Source: Phellopilus nigrolimitatus (taxonomy: Eukaryota > Basidiomycota > Agaricomycetes > Hymenochaetales > Hymenochaetaceae). From it: a stretch of 64,000 nt of DNA. Positions 47,415-59,011 of the stretch are shown here, one piece after another. Under the pieces are notes generated by a model. That model worked only from the letters and a program-made list of their open reading frames with translations. It was not told the DNA's origin and made no database searches. The position numbers were made by a program, and so were the translations under genes. The DNA lies in NCBI GenBank assembly GCA_021029095.1, contig JAJOHG010000003.1:186001-250000 (forward strand), read 5' to 3'. Within the stretch, counting starts at the first letter, position 1, and the number at the start of each line of letters is the position of its first letter.

Positions 47415-48351
47415 TCAATCATCCTTGAGAGATTTAGGCGACCTCGACCTACTGTCCCTGATATCATCTCTGCTGTAGCTCCTTCTTGCTCTGCCGTGTG
47501 ACACACTCCTGCTCCTGCTCCTACTCCGCGTGTATCTTGAGTACGAGGAATATGAACGTGAACGAGACCGCGTTCGTGAACGTGAAGGGCTGTACGACCG
47601 GCTGCGAGACCGGCTTGAATCAGAGAAGCTTCGCGATCTTGATCTTCCACGATAACCCGTGCCACCTCTCTCGTAGCTCGGCGACCTTCTTCTAGGGGCA
47701 AGTCTGCCTGGTGGTCTCCGAATCGGCGACCTCGTACGGGACCGCGAGCGCGAGCGTGGTCGGTACAAGTCCCGCCCTGGCGGGCCACGGCGCCCAAAGC
47801 CCCGTCCACGGTACGAGTCTCCAAACCGGGGCTCACGATCAAACGTTGCTCGGCGACGACCAAGGGGACCACGCGACCGGGAACGCGAACGCGACAATGA
47901 CCTTGGATCGCGGACAGCGCCGTTGCGTGCTTGACGGGGCCGCGAGCGCGAGCGTGAGCGCACTGGAAGGTCAGACAGCTCTACCTTAAGGACGGCGCCG
48001 TCGAGTTGACCTCCATCCATGTGCGACGTTGCTTTGTGGGCAGCAGAGGCGTCTATATACTCCAGGGCCGCCTTTCCTCGATTTTGGCCAGCTACATAGT
48101 GAGTTGTGAGTAAATAATAGAGTATGCACAATTGAAACTATCGTACATTTTCCAAACAATGGAAGGTCAATTTTCGTTATGTCGCCATAAAAACCGAATA
48201 TAGCTCGCAAATGCGTCTCGACGACATTCCTGGTCAGGTTGGTGACAATTACGACCTTTGCGTGGGGCTTGTCCTGACGAACATCGGCGTCCATGTCTAC
48301 ATCATCGTCATTTAGGGGATGGGGTGATGTCGAACGGCCTCTAGTCGACAT
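47415..48351 (-). CDS. RNPS1: RNPS1-like SR-family RNA-binding protein
   Basis: Two exons (48147-48351, 47415-48091) sum to 882 nt, 293 aa. One RRM occupies about residues 30-110: HAKVVIVTNLTRNVVETHLR (RNP2 region), IFGFYGDITKIDLPLFGKSG, RGKAALEYIDASAAHKATSH (RNP1 region), then MDGGQLDGAVLKVEL. The MDGGQ-DG segment with a preceding LTRNV is the pattern of RNPS1, a peripheral exon-junction-complex and splicing activator. The rest is a long RS domain (dense SR/RD repeats) that would be phosphorylated by SR kinases and direct it to the nucleus. Other SR proteins remain possible. Confidence 0.88.
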
Positions 48352-48590
48352 GTTTTGGCTGCTGCAAAGAAACTTGAGATGAAACTCAAGGTTGGCGTCG
48401 AAGCACAGATTTGCGTAAGCCGACCCTTGGCCGGCCCTGAAGTTGTTGCCGCTCTTGTATGTATGTACATGTACTAAAGATGATCTCTATGAACATGTGA
48501 AGAGGTCAAACAAGAACGTGTAATAGGTAATTGTATAAGCCTAATAGTTGTAATGTGTGCTTCACTCGACAGTATTTCTTTATATGTTGT

Positions 48591-50506
48591 TCATCTCATA
48601 TAATCGAGGTCGTTAGGATCGTCGCCGTCCGGAGTCGCCTTTCTGCTTGTCTTCATATACTTGCGTGGGCGACGCACGAAACCACGCGCATCAGTGCTCA
48701 AAGAGCACGCCGTTTTCTGGTGCCTCACGAATAGATCCCTGCGCGAGAACGCCGCTCCGCTGAAGTTAAAGAAGAAAGGTCAGCTTTGAAAAGCTAAGCT
48801 GGGTTCATGCAACTACATCGCTCACCACTCGCAACCAAACTTCTTGTCTGGTCGATGGTTGTTCTCATGCCTTTGACAGTCGTTGTTTCGGATAAAGCCC
48901 AATCCGCTGTCGTAGCGCGGATAATTAGCCATTTGCTTCTGAAAGCACATACTTAGACTCACCAAATTCCGCATTGGAAGGGCTTTTCTCCTAGATGCGT
49001 ACGAATATGATCACCCATATGATCTTTTCGTTTCGTGATCTTTGTACAGCCAGAAATATAGCACCTATAGCCAGCAATCGGGCCCCCAGTCACAGACAAT
49101 CGCCCAGCAAAACTAAAGAGTAGCTCATCCGAAAGTTTATCACCAGGGTTCATCATCATGAAATGCTTCGCTTTCTGCGCAACGTCTTCTCCAGAAATCC
49201 CTTCATGCGGATCCATCAAAGGAACGTCACGAGGAATAACCCCACCATACGTATCCAAGATATTCCCAGAAGTACGAACAGAAACGCGAGGCCTAGGAAC
49301 GTTTGTCTTGTCCGCCAGTCTCTTTCGAGCTTTTGTAGGAGGTGCGCTGTTGTCCCCTCCCTCCACAGTGTCGAGAATCTCTGCCGTGATTGGAGAAACC
49401 GCCGTTATGGGAGGCGGAACGTGTGCGGGGAATAAGCTTGATTGAGTGATTAATTTGCTAGCCGATGTCTCGTCCTGCTTAAGGGCTTGGATCATGTTTT
49501 GGCAATCGACGATCGAGTCCCTTGAGGAGTGTTCGTGCTGGGGAAATTGCGAGACGAAGAGCCCAGAGCCATGTTGCAGATGCTCCGGCAACAGAAACCA
49601 AGATGTCTGAGGCAGGTGAGTGGGTGTTGAAGTTGCGGGAGTGTCAGAGGTGTCCTCAAATTTGGAGATAAGGGGTGATCCCGGACGCTGTAGCTGCTCG
49701 CAGTTTCCAATCAAGTCCTGAGGTCTAACAAACATGCCACTGTCACTGTCCCCCTTGTCAAACATGTTGATATCGGCCACAAGCCCAGGTAAGCTCGTCA
49801 AGCGGTCGGCTCCCGAGAAAGATGATGTTATTGAGCTCGAGAAAGTCATGCCGCAAGAAAATTCCTCTGCTTCATACTTAGCAGTCGACAGCGGAAGAAT
49901 CGAAACGGTTGGGGCAGTCGGAGTATGCCGTTGTTTTCGATCGGCAAGCATGTCGCTCTGGGTGAAACCTTCAGACACTACTAGAAATGCTCCAGGGTCA
50001 TCGAAAGGGTCCGACATAGTCAAATACGTAGGAGACGAGTCGAGAAGGTTAAAAAGCATCCCATCGGAAGTCGACAACGAGTGCGCTAAGCCACCCGCAG
50101 AAAGAGCCGCCGTTGCAGTGCCTCGTTCCCTCCTTTCGTAGCCAAAATGGAGACCTAGACCATTTGTTGGGCGACGGTTATTGTCCGCAGAGCAACCATG
50201 CGAGTCGTAAGAAAAGAGCCCGCTCGATTGGAATTCAGAAGGGCTACGTTGACGGCTGTTCGGTAACAACAATGGACGAGGTGCTGTCAAGACTGTGGCA
50301 TAGTGTGTGCCATCATCGACCCTTTCTGAAATACGCGCATGAGCAGGCGGACTTCTAGAAGGCAGGGGAAAAAGGTCATCGATGAGGTCGCTGGAATGTA
50401 GGGATGCTGGTCCCATATCGAGCTGGGGAGTGCCATAAAAACCAGTGTCTAGGTACGAGGCCTGCCTCAGGTCGTGATATTCGTAAGAGTCGTTAAAAGA
50501 AAGCAT
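48591..50506 (-). CDS. C2H2 zinc-finger transcription factor
   Basis: Three exons (48963-50506, 48826-48906, 48591-48759) sum to 1794 nt, 597 aa. The first 470 residues are acidic and Ser/Pro-rich with hydrophobic clusters, as in activation domains. Three C-terminal fingers are assembled across exons. Finger 1 is CYISGCTKITKRKDHMGDH with a linker HLGEKPFQC. Finger 2 is CGICGLGFIRNNDCQRHENNH. Finger 3 is CEWCGAAFSRRDLFVRHQ ending in TAC, so its last ligand would be Cys (C2HC). The segment before the fingers (NPGDKLSDELLFSFAGRLSV) looks structured. The basic tail (RRPRKYMKTSRKA) may be a nuclear signal. No target can be assigned. Its promoter faces the flavoprotein gene at 50665. Confidence 0.85.
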
Positions 50507-50664
50507 AGGGTAGTCTTTAATAGTATAAAGATATTAAGAAGAAGTAGAGTAATAGTAAATGAAGCAAGTGTGGTATGTGGTTGTGCTGAGGAAAGGCTTG
50601 TCAGCCACCCGCGCGACGCGACTGGCGCTTTGCGCGTCGATCTTCCTGCTTACTCCGAGCACTC
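50507..50664. promoter_or_regulatory. Divergent promoter, zinc-finger gene and flavoprotein gene
   Basis: Only 158 bp separate the two start codons. AT-rich near 50515-50560; no named motif. Confidence 0.4.
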
Positions 50665-51767
50665 ATGTCCTCATTCCTGCTCAGACACTCTTTACGATGT
50701 CCGCGACGACAACCACATCAAGTAGCTTTTCGACTCTTTTCATCGAAAGATGACCAACCTTCTAGGACATCAAGCAGCCCAATCAAATGGTACGCGCTCG
50801 TAGGGTTAAGCACATCCGCTCTCTATCTCTGGTTCTTGAACGCCAGCGCCTCGCGAAAAATGTCTCTCCGTCCGCTTTCTCACGATTATTTTATCCCGGC
50901 GACCTTGATCTCAACTGAAAAGACGAACGAAAATACAAAGCTTCTCCGATTGTCTCTTTCACATGAGGTCGCGTCAAAAACGATCAAGCCTCAGTCTATC
51001 TGGTCCGTTTATGTGAAGGACTCAGATATTCAGGTCGAAAGACCCTACACTCCACTGGAAGGCATCTCTGCGTCGGGTGAAATGGTTTTTTGGATTAAAA
51101 AATACCCTCATGGCGAGGTGGGAAGATGGCTTCATTCAAAATTGCCAGGTGAAAAGATAGAACTTCGTGGTCCCGAACAGACGTGGATATGGGAAAATGG
51201 TACTTGGGATAACATAGTTATGGTGTGCAATATATTGTATTTTCATCTTGCCCACTACAGTTAACAGGATATACAGATTGCTGGAGGAACCGGTATTGCA
51301 CCGTTCTACCAGCTCTTGCATTCTCAATTCGCTCAGAATTCAAAAGTCGGCTCGTCGACTAAATTCACACTTCTGCATTCATACCGATCTCCCAGCGAGC
51401 TCCCGCCAGATTGCATATTGAAAAGCTTATCTTCCTGGGCTGAAGAAAATCCACGACAACTCGAGATTCGTACGTTCGTCGACAACTTAGACGGGTCCAT
51501 CCATAAGAATGGGTTAGCTATGGGAAGAATTTCTAAAAGTGATATCACATCCGTATTGAAAGCCATGCATGGAAAGACGGTCGTTCTGGTCTGTGGGCCT
51601 GAGCCGTGAGCTTCTACATTTTTCTTGGACTCAAAAGGCACTGACGCACTATCAATAGTATGCTAAACGCCTTGGCTGGTCCAAAGGGTCGTGATCACTC
51701 GCAGGGACACGTAGGCGGTATTCTAGGACAACTTAATGACAATTCATTCGCGGTCTGGAAATTATAG
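50665..51767 (+). CDS. Mitochondrial cytochrome-b5-reductase-family flavoprotein (Cyc2/Mcr1-like)
   Basis: Three exons (50665-51222, 51277-51605, 51659-51767) sum to 996 nt, 331 aa. An Arg/Ser-rich N terminus (MSSFLLRHSLRCPRRQ) and a hydrophobic segment (WYALVGLSTSALYLWFL) suggest a presequence plus inner-membrane anchor. The FAD-binding motif RPYTPL is at residues about 128-133, GEVGRWLHSKLPGEKIELRG covers the flavin pocket, IAGGTGIAPFYQLLH binds NAD(P)H, and VCGPEPMLNALAG is the C-terminal nucleotide motif. These are the marks of ferredoxin-NADP reductase-type enzymes. The layout fits yeast Cyc2 (a heme/cytochrome c maturation reductase) or Mcr1; I cannot choose between them without a tree. 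Confidence 0.87.
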
Positions 51768-51833
51768 CACATGAATCGCACAATATGCTCATATTCTTTA
51801 CATTTTTACATTTCTACATTTCTACGAGATAAT

Positions 51834-53841
51834 TTAGAATCGCACAGCAGCAGATTTTTCTACCCCCTCGATGGACACTCTGTGTCCGACTAGAGTTCTA
51901 ATATTGTTGATGCCATATCTTCGATAACAAGTCAGTAAAAACTACTCCATGCTCAGAGTAGAGACGGCATACCGAATCATCGTGGGACGCTCTAGACTGA
52001 GGCCCCAACCGTGTACTCGGACGTCTTTCGGGAAACCCATCGGTTCTAGCATTTCCGGTCGGAACATACCACTGTTTCCGATCTCCACCCATTTCTTCAG
52101 CATTGGATGGAAAGCGAATATCTCCATAGAAGGCTTGAAGACAAATAGCTTAACTATCACCCATATTGTCAAGAAAGACACCACCAACCTCAGTATAGGG
52201 ATTATACGCAGGCTTAAATCTCAAGTCATGTATGCCCATTTTGTTGAAAAATGTCCTCATGAAGCCTGGCTAGATCGCGGGAATTAGCCAGTCGACTCTT
52301 CTGAAAATCTTATATTATCAAAGCGCACCAATGAGATCCGCTAATGTCAAGTTACGATCTGCGACAACACCTTCCACTTGGTGAAATTCCGCAAGATGGG
52401 TCGCATCGGTGGCCTCGTTACGGAAAACACGATCGATACTGAAGAGTTTAGCAGGTTTAAATCCGCCAGGCTGTGTAGCAATGTCTCTCAGAAGTCTCGA
52501 GGAAGATGCCGTCGTATGAGTGCGTAGGAGGAGCTTGCGGGATTCGTTTGCATCCCATGGTGCGCGGTATCCCAACGAGCCGTATCCGCCATGCTCGTGC
52601 ACTTTCGACACAGATTCATAATATTCTTTTGGAGGGTCCAGAGATATAGCAGGATCTGCAGCAAAAGCGTACAGAAACGGACGTTTATACAAAATATCCT
52701 CTAGTTTGCTTACCTGAAAGGTAGAAGGTGTCCTGAAGATCACGCGCTGGGTGTTGCTGGGGAACAAAAAGTGTGTCGAAACACCAGAAAGAAGACTCGA
52801 CATAAGATGCCGATGGCATCTCTGCGAAGCTGCATAAATACGTTAACGAGAAAAGTGCCGGCGTTTGACACTAATGAAGATGCTAACCCCATCTCCAAGA
52901 AAATATTTCTGAATTCTTCTCGGACCTTCAAGAGCGGATGGAGAGCTCCACCGTTCGGCGGCACACCCATTGCTTCGAAGTTGTATTTTTTGAAGGTTGC
53001 GTTCTTCCATGAACCTCTATATGCGCCTTGACTGAGTATACCCGAGATTACCATACAGCCAGAGGTACGACGTACGATACGAGCATGTCCGCCGTCAAGT
53101 CGGTCTCCAGTTTTGCAAGTGAAGTGCTGAAGCTGGGTCCTTTGTGCACCGTGAACCACTTCCCCTTCCTAATAGAATGTCAGAAAATGTTCGATCCGAT
53201 CGAGAATGTTTGCTGACTTCTGCACAATAAGCTTGCGTTTCCTCAAAGCTGCCAATGCCTTCTCTCCAGATTTCAAGCTTCCTGTAGAGTCTACTTCTCG
53301 CATATCGAGTTGTGTGCTGTCCGTGATAGATGATACCTGTGCTTTCTTCAGTTTCCTTACAATCAGACCAGAAGACCATATGCAAACCTTTTTCAAAAAT
53401 CCGTCACCCTCCTTGGCAATCCAACCGTTCTTGAAAGCGTTCCCCTGTCCAACTTTCGCGGTTTCGTCGCCCACCTTCTGCTTGAGCTCTTTTATGGTCA
53501 CCGGACTTCCTTCCCCTTTCGACGGCAAGACGGTCCATACACGGGCTTCATGCGAGCCCTCGAGAGCTATTTGTGCCCCTTCCGAAGTGAGAATATGAGT
53601 GTGTATCTCTTGGGTGGTGTATGTTATCATCTGTAAAGATATGAATCATATCTCGAAACGATTAAGACCGTGTAGCGCTGACCTCTCGACTCGTCAGGGA
53701 GTTGAGTGCTCCGAGAATGATGAGCTGAGCATCTTGGGAGATGGCAGGAGATTGCTCGCCGGGAAGCACTAAATTACGCGTATCCTTGATTGTGCCTTCG
53801 GAATCAAGGGTTTTGAGTATAACCTCTTGAACAGCCTCCAT
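51834..53841 (-). CDS. FRS2: Cytosolic phenylalanyl-tRNA synthetase alpha subunit
   Basis: Class II synthetase subunit that, with FRS1, charges tRNA-Phe in the cytosol. Ten exons (53683-53841, 53388-53630, 53218-53345, 53076-53168, 52888-53031, 52714-52829, 52329-52655, 52189-52265, 51973-52133, 51834-51918) sum to 1533 nt, 510 aa. N-terminal winged-helix domains are followed by [60 protein letters not shown], the motif-2 region [20 protein letters not shown] with [43 protein letters not shown] and motif 3 [21 protein letters not shown] 42-nt in-frame stretch (53346-53387) is treated as an intron because it interrupts a conserved block; the alternative is a 14-residue insertion. Confidence 0.95.
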
Positions 53842-54477
53842 CTTGCATCTGAGGGGAAAAAAAAACAAGCTCTAAGGACACTGCCAGGGGGTTTACAGCT
53901 TGTAGACGACTACCACTTTGGAAGGCAGTGAGTCACTGAGTCAAACCACGTGGCTTCGCGCACAGATTTCAGACGGGTTCAAGGAGTCACTAAGCAATAG
54001 ACAGTTAGAAGGGGGAAATAGGTCTTGCAATATACGACAACCAAAGAAACGTGGAACGATACTAGTAAACGAGACTGTTGCACCTTCTGCTTAATAGATA
54101 TAATGCTTGTTGCAAATGCATGAGAAATAAATGTATATCGTTAACTATGGCGAGTAGCAGTAGAAGGTCCACAGCCCGCCTCAAACATAGATAATCACTC
54201 TCGACCACTTCAGGCGTCAATGGCGTCTAAAGGTACGATGACCAGACCCTTGAGTATAAGAAACCTGTCGTGGCCGTAAATGAAAGAAAGTAAACCAGGT
54301 GCGCAGTTACAGTATAGTCGTCCAAAAAAGGAATATTCCTTTGGAATGTTATTTGCCACGGGCATTGCCTGCGGTCGCGACGTGCTTGCGACTGACAGCA
54401 AAGGCCCAAGCTCAATTTCGCCTTTTTCTCTCTCGACGCGCCTTGACCTCTCAGACTTCGTCTCTGATACTTTGACT
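53842..54477. promoter_or_regulatory. Divergent intergenic region between FRS2 and UFE1
   Basis: 636 bp, the longest divergent gap here. An open frame upstream of 54478 runs in phase with UFE1 from 54280, but its sequence does not look like a SNARE leader, so I regard it as 5' UTR. No other gene seen. Confidence 0.4.
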
Positions 54478-55805
54478 ATGGCATATTCCGATCTCACGTC
54501 ACAATTCCGAGAACATGTCTCCAAGTCTACATTACCGGATGCGAAGCGGCGGAAGACCTCGAAAGCGGCGAGAAGGGGGCACGATGAGACAGAGCACGAC
54601 GCGCAAGCCCTACTGAACAAGGAATATCTGCGGGAGGCCTACAATATTGTAAGCTGTATTCTGTGTCGGGATTGCCAATACTTGCCAACATTCTACTTTT
54701 AGTTAAACCACATAAACAGCCTTTCCCGGATGCTCTCGAGTATACGCAAGGCTTATTTGAACGTTGATTCAAGCTCGTCAGCGTTTCTTCGTCAGCCCAC
54801 GCGTGCGCTTGATCTCGATGGCTCTGAGCAATCTTGGTCGGCTATTAGACACCTTACAAACGAAGAGAGAGACCAAATCGACCTTCAAGCGCGAATTATT
54901 CTGTCCAAATGTGCTGACAGAGTGAAGGAGATGGAAGTTTTAGACAAAAGTATGGCTTTTATTTTAGTCCGCACTGTTAGCGTTCCTTCTGAATTGTCGA
55001 TATCTCAGAGCATGCAGAGCTCGCGTCTACAGACACCAATTTGCTCATGCGTCTGCTTCCTACCCGACTAAAACAGGATCCTTCAAGCGTAGCGGCTGCG
55101 AATCTAGCCGCTCATCATTCGAGTATAACCTACTACCTCAACCGACGATTAGCCGAGGCCGGCCAAGCGCAAAAGGAGATGCAGGAGGAGCGCATAAAAC
55201 GGCAGACAGAGCGGACACGAACACTAGGCTCTGGCGCAGCACGCGAAGCCGTGAGTATGGGAATGGAAGATCTCATTCCAGCACATGGACACGGACCTGC
55301 GACGATGCCTAGTCCGAACATCTCCAGAAGCTGGTTTGGGGATGCCGCGTCGAGCTTCGCATCCACTGTCGGCCTTCCATCTCCCTCTATGCCTTCCTCA
55401 TCCTCCAGGCCAGACGCGTCACAACTACCTCCACAATCGCTGGTTGACGATTTTGACGACGACGACTACGATGACATGGAGCTGTCAACCTCGCAAATTC
55501 AGCAGTTCGAGTCAGAGAATGCGAATATACTTCGCTCGGTGCGAGACACCCTCGCTTCTGTGGAGCAGGCCGAGTCGCGTCTCATGGACATCAGTGCGCT
55601 CCAGATGGAGCTGGTGGCACATTTGACACAGCAGACGGAACTTACAGACCAGTTATACGAGGACGCGATTACTACGACTGCCAGCGTGGAGAAAGGGAAT
55701 TTGCAACTGAAAGAGGCAAAGCGAAGAGCAAAAGACAGCAGGCTTTACATTCTCGTGTTCCTCATCGGGGCGAGTCTAGCTTTACTTTTCTTACACTATT
55801 ACTGA
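54478..55805 (+). CDS. UFE1: ER t-SNARE, syntaxin-18/Ufe1 family
   Basis: SNARE of the ER membrane that receives retrograde COPI vesicles from the Golgi with Sec20, Use1 and Sec22. Three exons (54478-54648, 54703-54949, 55009-55805) sum to 1215 nt, 404 aa. The N terminus is a regulatory helical domain (ALLNKEYLREAYNILNHINS, then LTNEERDQIDLQARIILSKC). Then a disordered Ser/Pro segment and an acidic patch (DDFDDDDYDDMELSTS). The SNARE motif (about 310-370) reads QIQQFESENANILRSV, SVEQAESRLMDISALQMELV and LTQQTELTDQLYEDA, with the central zero-layer Gln in the TQQTE region. A C-terminal transmembrane anchor (LYILVFLIGASLALLFLHYY) ends the protein. Tail anchoring and motif order fit syntaxin 18. 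Confidence 0.92.
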
Positions 55806-56011
55806 GTGCTGGGGCTCCTCAGCATGGCCATACCGAGTGAATTGTCATACCCCTCTCACCCATTATCTCTTTGCTTTTTACCGCACATATATTATCTATA
55901 GAACTATATAGTATCCCTTGTAGTTACAAATACACCTCACGGATTGCTGTAGATTATGTACACTGAGCGTCTCCGCCTTCGACCTCAATTTCTCTGACAG
56001 CAAGGCATATC

Positions 56012-57398
56012 TTACAGGTTCTCTATGTCCATTGACTCAGAAGAAGTATTCTGTAAAAGTGGAGCACCCTCCTCTGTTTCTTCAAGCGCATCTACAGCGA
56101 GTTCGCCGTTCAGATCTGCACTTTCGCGAAGCTCCTTAATTTGTTTCTGCAGCAAGCGGTACGTGACGCTTTCGTTCAAAGATGCATTAAATCCAGCGCC
56201 AAGAAAAGAAGGAAAGACATACGCGCCAGCCAAAATTCCCAGTGCGATGCTGACGACAACAGAGACGATATTCAACACCTTTGCAACTTCGCAGCGACAC
56301 ATAAATAACGAACACAAGAGTGACTCGACAATGAATAGCTTACTGATATCCATCTGACCCCGTTGTTCACCATCGGAGAGTTTAGCTATTCTTGAGCCAA
56401 CAAAAACCACCAAGAACAATTTTGGCATCACGAAAAGAGTCGCTACGAGGAATTGCCACAGAGAGACCGCTTCAATCGACTTGATGAAGGAGAACCATTT
56501 AGTTATCAGACACGCGAGTCCGACACAGTTGGAGTGCTCACAGCGAAGCAGGCATTCGAGTAGACCCATGGGGGAAAGGGGGACATGCGGATGAGAATGA
56601 TGAGCGGAAGGCCCTTCGCCTTCTGCTCCACGAAGCGTAAGATACTCGTGTTTTGGTAATATATACTTGCTTACAATAACGGCTTCCAGAGCCTGCCATT
56701 TTTCATTATTGGACGTCCAGGTTCTTAGCCTTTTTCTGAAAGCAAACCGTAGGAGGACGAATACAATCGCCGAGCCAAGTAACGCCGCTGGTCCAGCCAG
56801 AAAAAAGCCCTTCAAGCCGTATGTGAAGCCGCACAGGGATACAGTAGTCGAATAGAATATCAAAGGAGGAAACGAGATGATAACTATAAGGGGACGAAAG
56901 TATGTGAAAATGATTTAAATACAGGTTGGTACAATCAATTGCAGACACGCACTCATGATTGCTCCTAAAATCATCCAACCAAAGCGGTAATTGGCGAGAT
57001 CCTGGCCGAAGTCATAGAGTTTCTGCGTTATTTTGCTCGGCCCCACAACCGCAATTATGACCAGAAGAGCTGTGTCGAAAGATACGATGCCCCAGATAAC
57101 AAGCTTTCGGCGAGCGTCAGAGAAGGATCAGGTTGTTTGTAGTGTCAACCGCACTTCAACGAACCTTTCCAAGAATCGGCAACGACTTGTATCGCAGCCA
57201 AACTGTCTTAATTAGACCGGTAACCCTTTTGTAAAGGGATATTTCGTCTGTGCGCATTCTCGAGGATGCGGTAGCGGGAAACAGAAGCCTAGTCGTTCGG
57301 GCATGAGAGGGCGATGTGCCAGAAGTGGGCCCCGCCGATCCTGACGTAAGACCCGATTTTGCTTCCTTCAGGACGAAAGTGCACTTCAAGCTGGTCAT
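56012..57398 (-). CDS. TVP38: TVP38/TMEM64-family Golgi membrane protein (VTT domain)
   Basis: Multi-pass membrane protein of the DedA/VTT superfamily, whose members act as lipid scramblase-like proteins of the ER-Golgi. Exons: first exon to 57165, then 56953-57103, 56675-56883, 56542-56622, 56344-56479 and 56012-56286. With ATG 57257 the sum is 945 nt (314 aa); an in-frame ATG at 57398 would add 47 residues, and I give that outer limit. Landmarks: LYDFGQDLANYRFGWMILGA, FPPLIFYSTTVSLCGFTYGL, a central loop AKGLPLIILIRMSPFPPWVY with the re-entrant SNACFAVSIEAVSLWQF, then VGSRIAKLSDGEQRGQMD and KVLNIVSVVVSIALGIL. The conserved PFP and GSRIA motifs identify the family. Confidence 0.9.
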
Positions 57399-57537
57399 AC
57401 AAGTAAAAAGTACAGGTAGTAAAAGAAATATATGGATCATAAGGATAATACGCAAATGTGCTCTGTCGAAAAAAATGCATTACTACGTGCAAGTATGTAG
57501 CCCGCGCGGAATGAAGGATGAGTATCTTCAATATGAA

Positions 57538-58871
57538 TCATGTCACCTTTGCCTCGCTCGCAGAAGCATGTGAGGCCACATCACGCTCCGCGATCATGGA
57601 AGATGATATCGAATCAGGTATTGACCAGCTGCCCATACTGCCTTCGACATGTAGTCTGATCCGCTCTCGCCGTTCCTCGTCCACAACAGCTTCCAATTGC
57701 TCAATCATTGCCGTCTGCTCACGGACCAACTCCTCCAAACCACCTACTTTCTCGCTGAGTTCCATTTTCCCGCTGAGTTCCAGCATCCTTGGCCGCAGTC
57801 GGTCGAGACTGTCCATCGGGACACCAGGGCCCGTTCGGTTCTTGGGAACGGGAGGGCTGCTACCTGCTGGGCCGGATTTTGCCGGATGCACGGCATCCGT
57901 CTGTCTCCTTGTTTGCCGCAGAGCCGATTTAGAAAAGGGCCGGGGAACAGGTGTGCTCGCCCTTTGTCGGAATTTCTCCGCTAGTTCGGGGAATGGGAAT
58001 GGAGGTGATCCGCGGGATGGGCCGCGACCCTTCTGCATTTCCCAATCGACAGGGGAATCCAAGGTCGACCAGATATCCAAGAGCACGTCCCGCTCGTTCT
58101 TAAGAGCCGTCACCTCTGCGACAACGGCGCTGTGCTCTTTCTTCAAGTTGCTATATTTATCTTTCCATTGCATCTCGTTCTTGACGCTATGTTGCAAAGC
58201 GTCAGAAAGGCTAATGGTCTCCTTGGCCAGACGATGAAGTTCTTCTTCCTGAAGTTGAGAACTGAGTGGGTATACTGATTGGCATTGAAAAAGTCGCCCA
58301 CCTGGTATCTGTGTTTATCCTCCAGCTCTTTATTAGCGACCAAGAGGTTGTTTATTGCATTACTCTGATTTTGCAGGTCGCTCTCCATCTGACTAACATA
58401 GCCTTTGAGTTGAGTAACCGTCCGTCGCTCGCCGACGACAGCATTTTGAGTTTTATGCAATACTAAAAGCGGTTTTAATGGATAATATATTATTTAGAAA
58501 GACGGGCAATGCTTACTTTGTTCGATGTTCTTCAATCTGTCAAGTGCTTTATTCATATACCCAGCTTCCTCCAGTAGACGTGATATTGTCTCCTTCTGAG
58601 TCGCGATGACCCTGACAGAATCCTTTTCCAAACCCGTGAAATTGTGACCAAAATTGTTCCGATTGGAATTATGAGGAATAGGCTCATTCGCGAAGTTGTT
58701 GTGCGGACGAGGTTCCACGGGGATCTGCACATCGTAGGGTCGAACGGACTCCTGTGGTCGCGGAGGTTCGTACACTTGCTGTGGCAGTTGCTGCGGTACA
58801 GTATAGTTCTTGCGCTGCGGCTCTGTGTGAATCTGATTGGGTCGTGCAGGGTCATTAAAAAATGTCTCCAT
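57538..58871 (-). CDS. Coiled-coil protein, unknown function
   Basis: Exons 58517-58871, 58302-58462 and 57538-58248 sum to 1227 nt, 408 aa, from ATG 58871 (METFFNDPARPNQIHTEP). The chain is Pro/Gln-rich at first, then forms a near-continuous coiled coil across residues 90-230 (VTQLKGYVSQMESDLQNQ; EEELHRLAKETISLSDALQH). A Pro-rich linker and a second short coiled coil (LEELVREQTAMIEQLEAVVD) follow. An alternative start is ATG 59116 through an exon at 59016-59116, giving 468 aa; but that exon also reads as the C-terminal tail of the neighbouring 7TM gene, so I prefer the inner ATG. Could be a spindle-pole or septum scaffold; there is no domain to support it. Confidence 0.65.
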
Positions 58872-59011
58872 TCCCGAGAGTCCAGTCTTTACGGGCCTTC
58901 CTGGCCTTCTCGGTAGGTCAATATTGTGTGGGACAACTGACTTGAAGATTCTGGCACAAATAAACGTCAGCTTCGATGACGCGCCTTTATGGCACTGAGT
59001 AAAATGAAGTC

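Noticed and set aside
48937..48962. A 24-nt intron after the first zinc finger exon (ending CTTTCAG)
   Set aside because: Too short, and it gives the wrong frame; the acceptor at 48907 restores the second C2H2 finger.
54280..54477. N-terminal extension of UFE1 in frame from 54280
   Set aside because: In phase, but the sequence is not SNARE-like and the ATG at 54478 gives the normal syntaxin-18 start.
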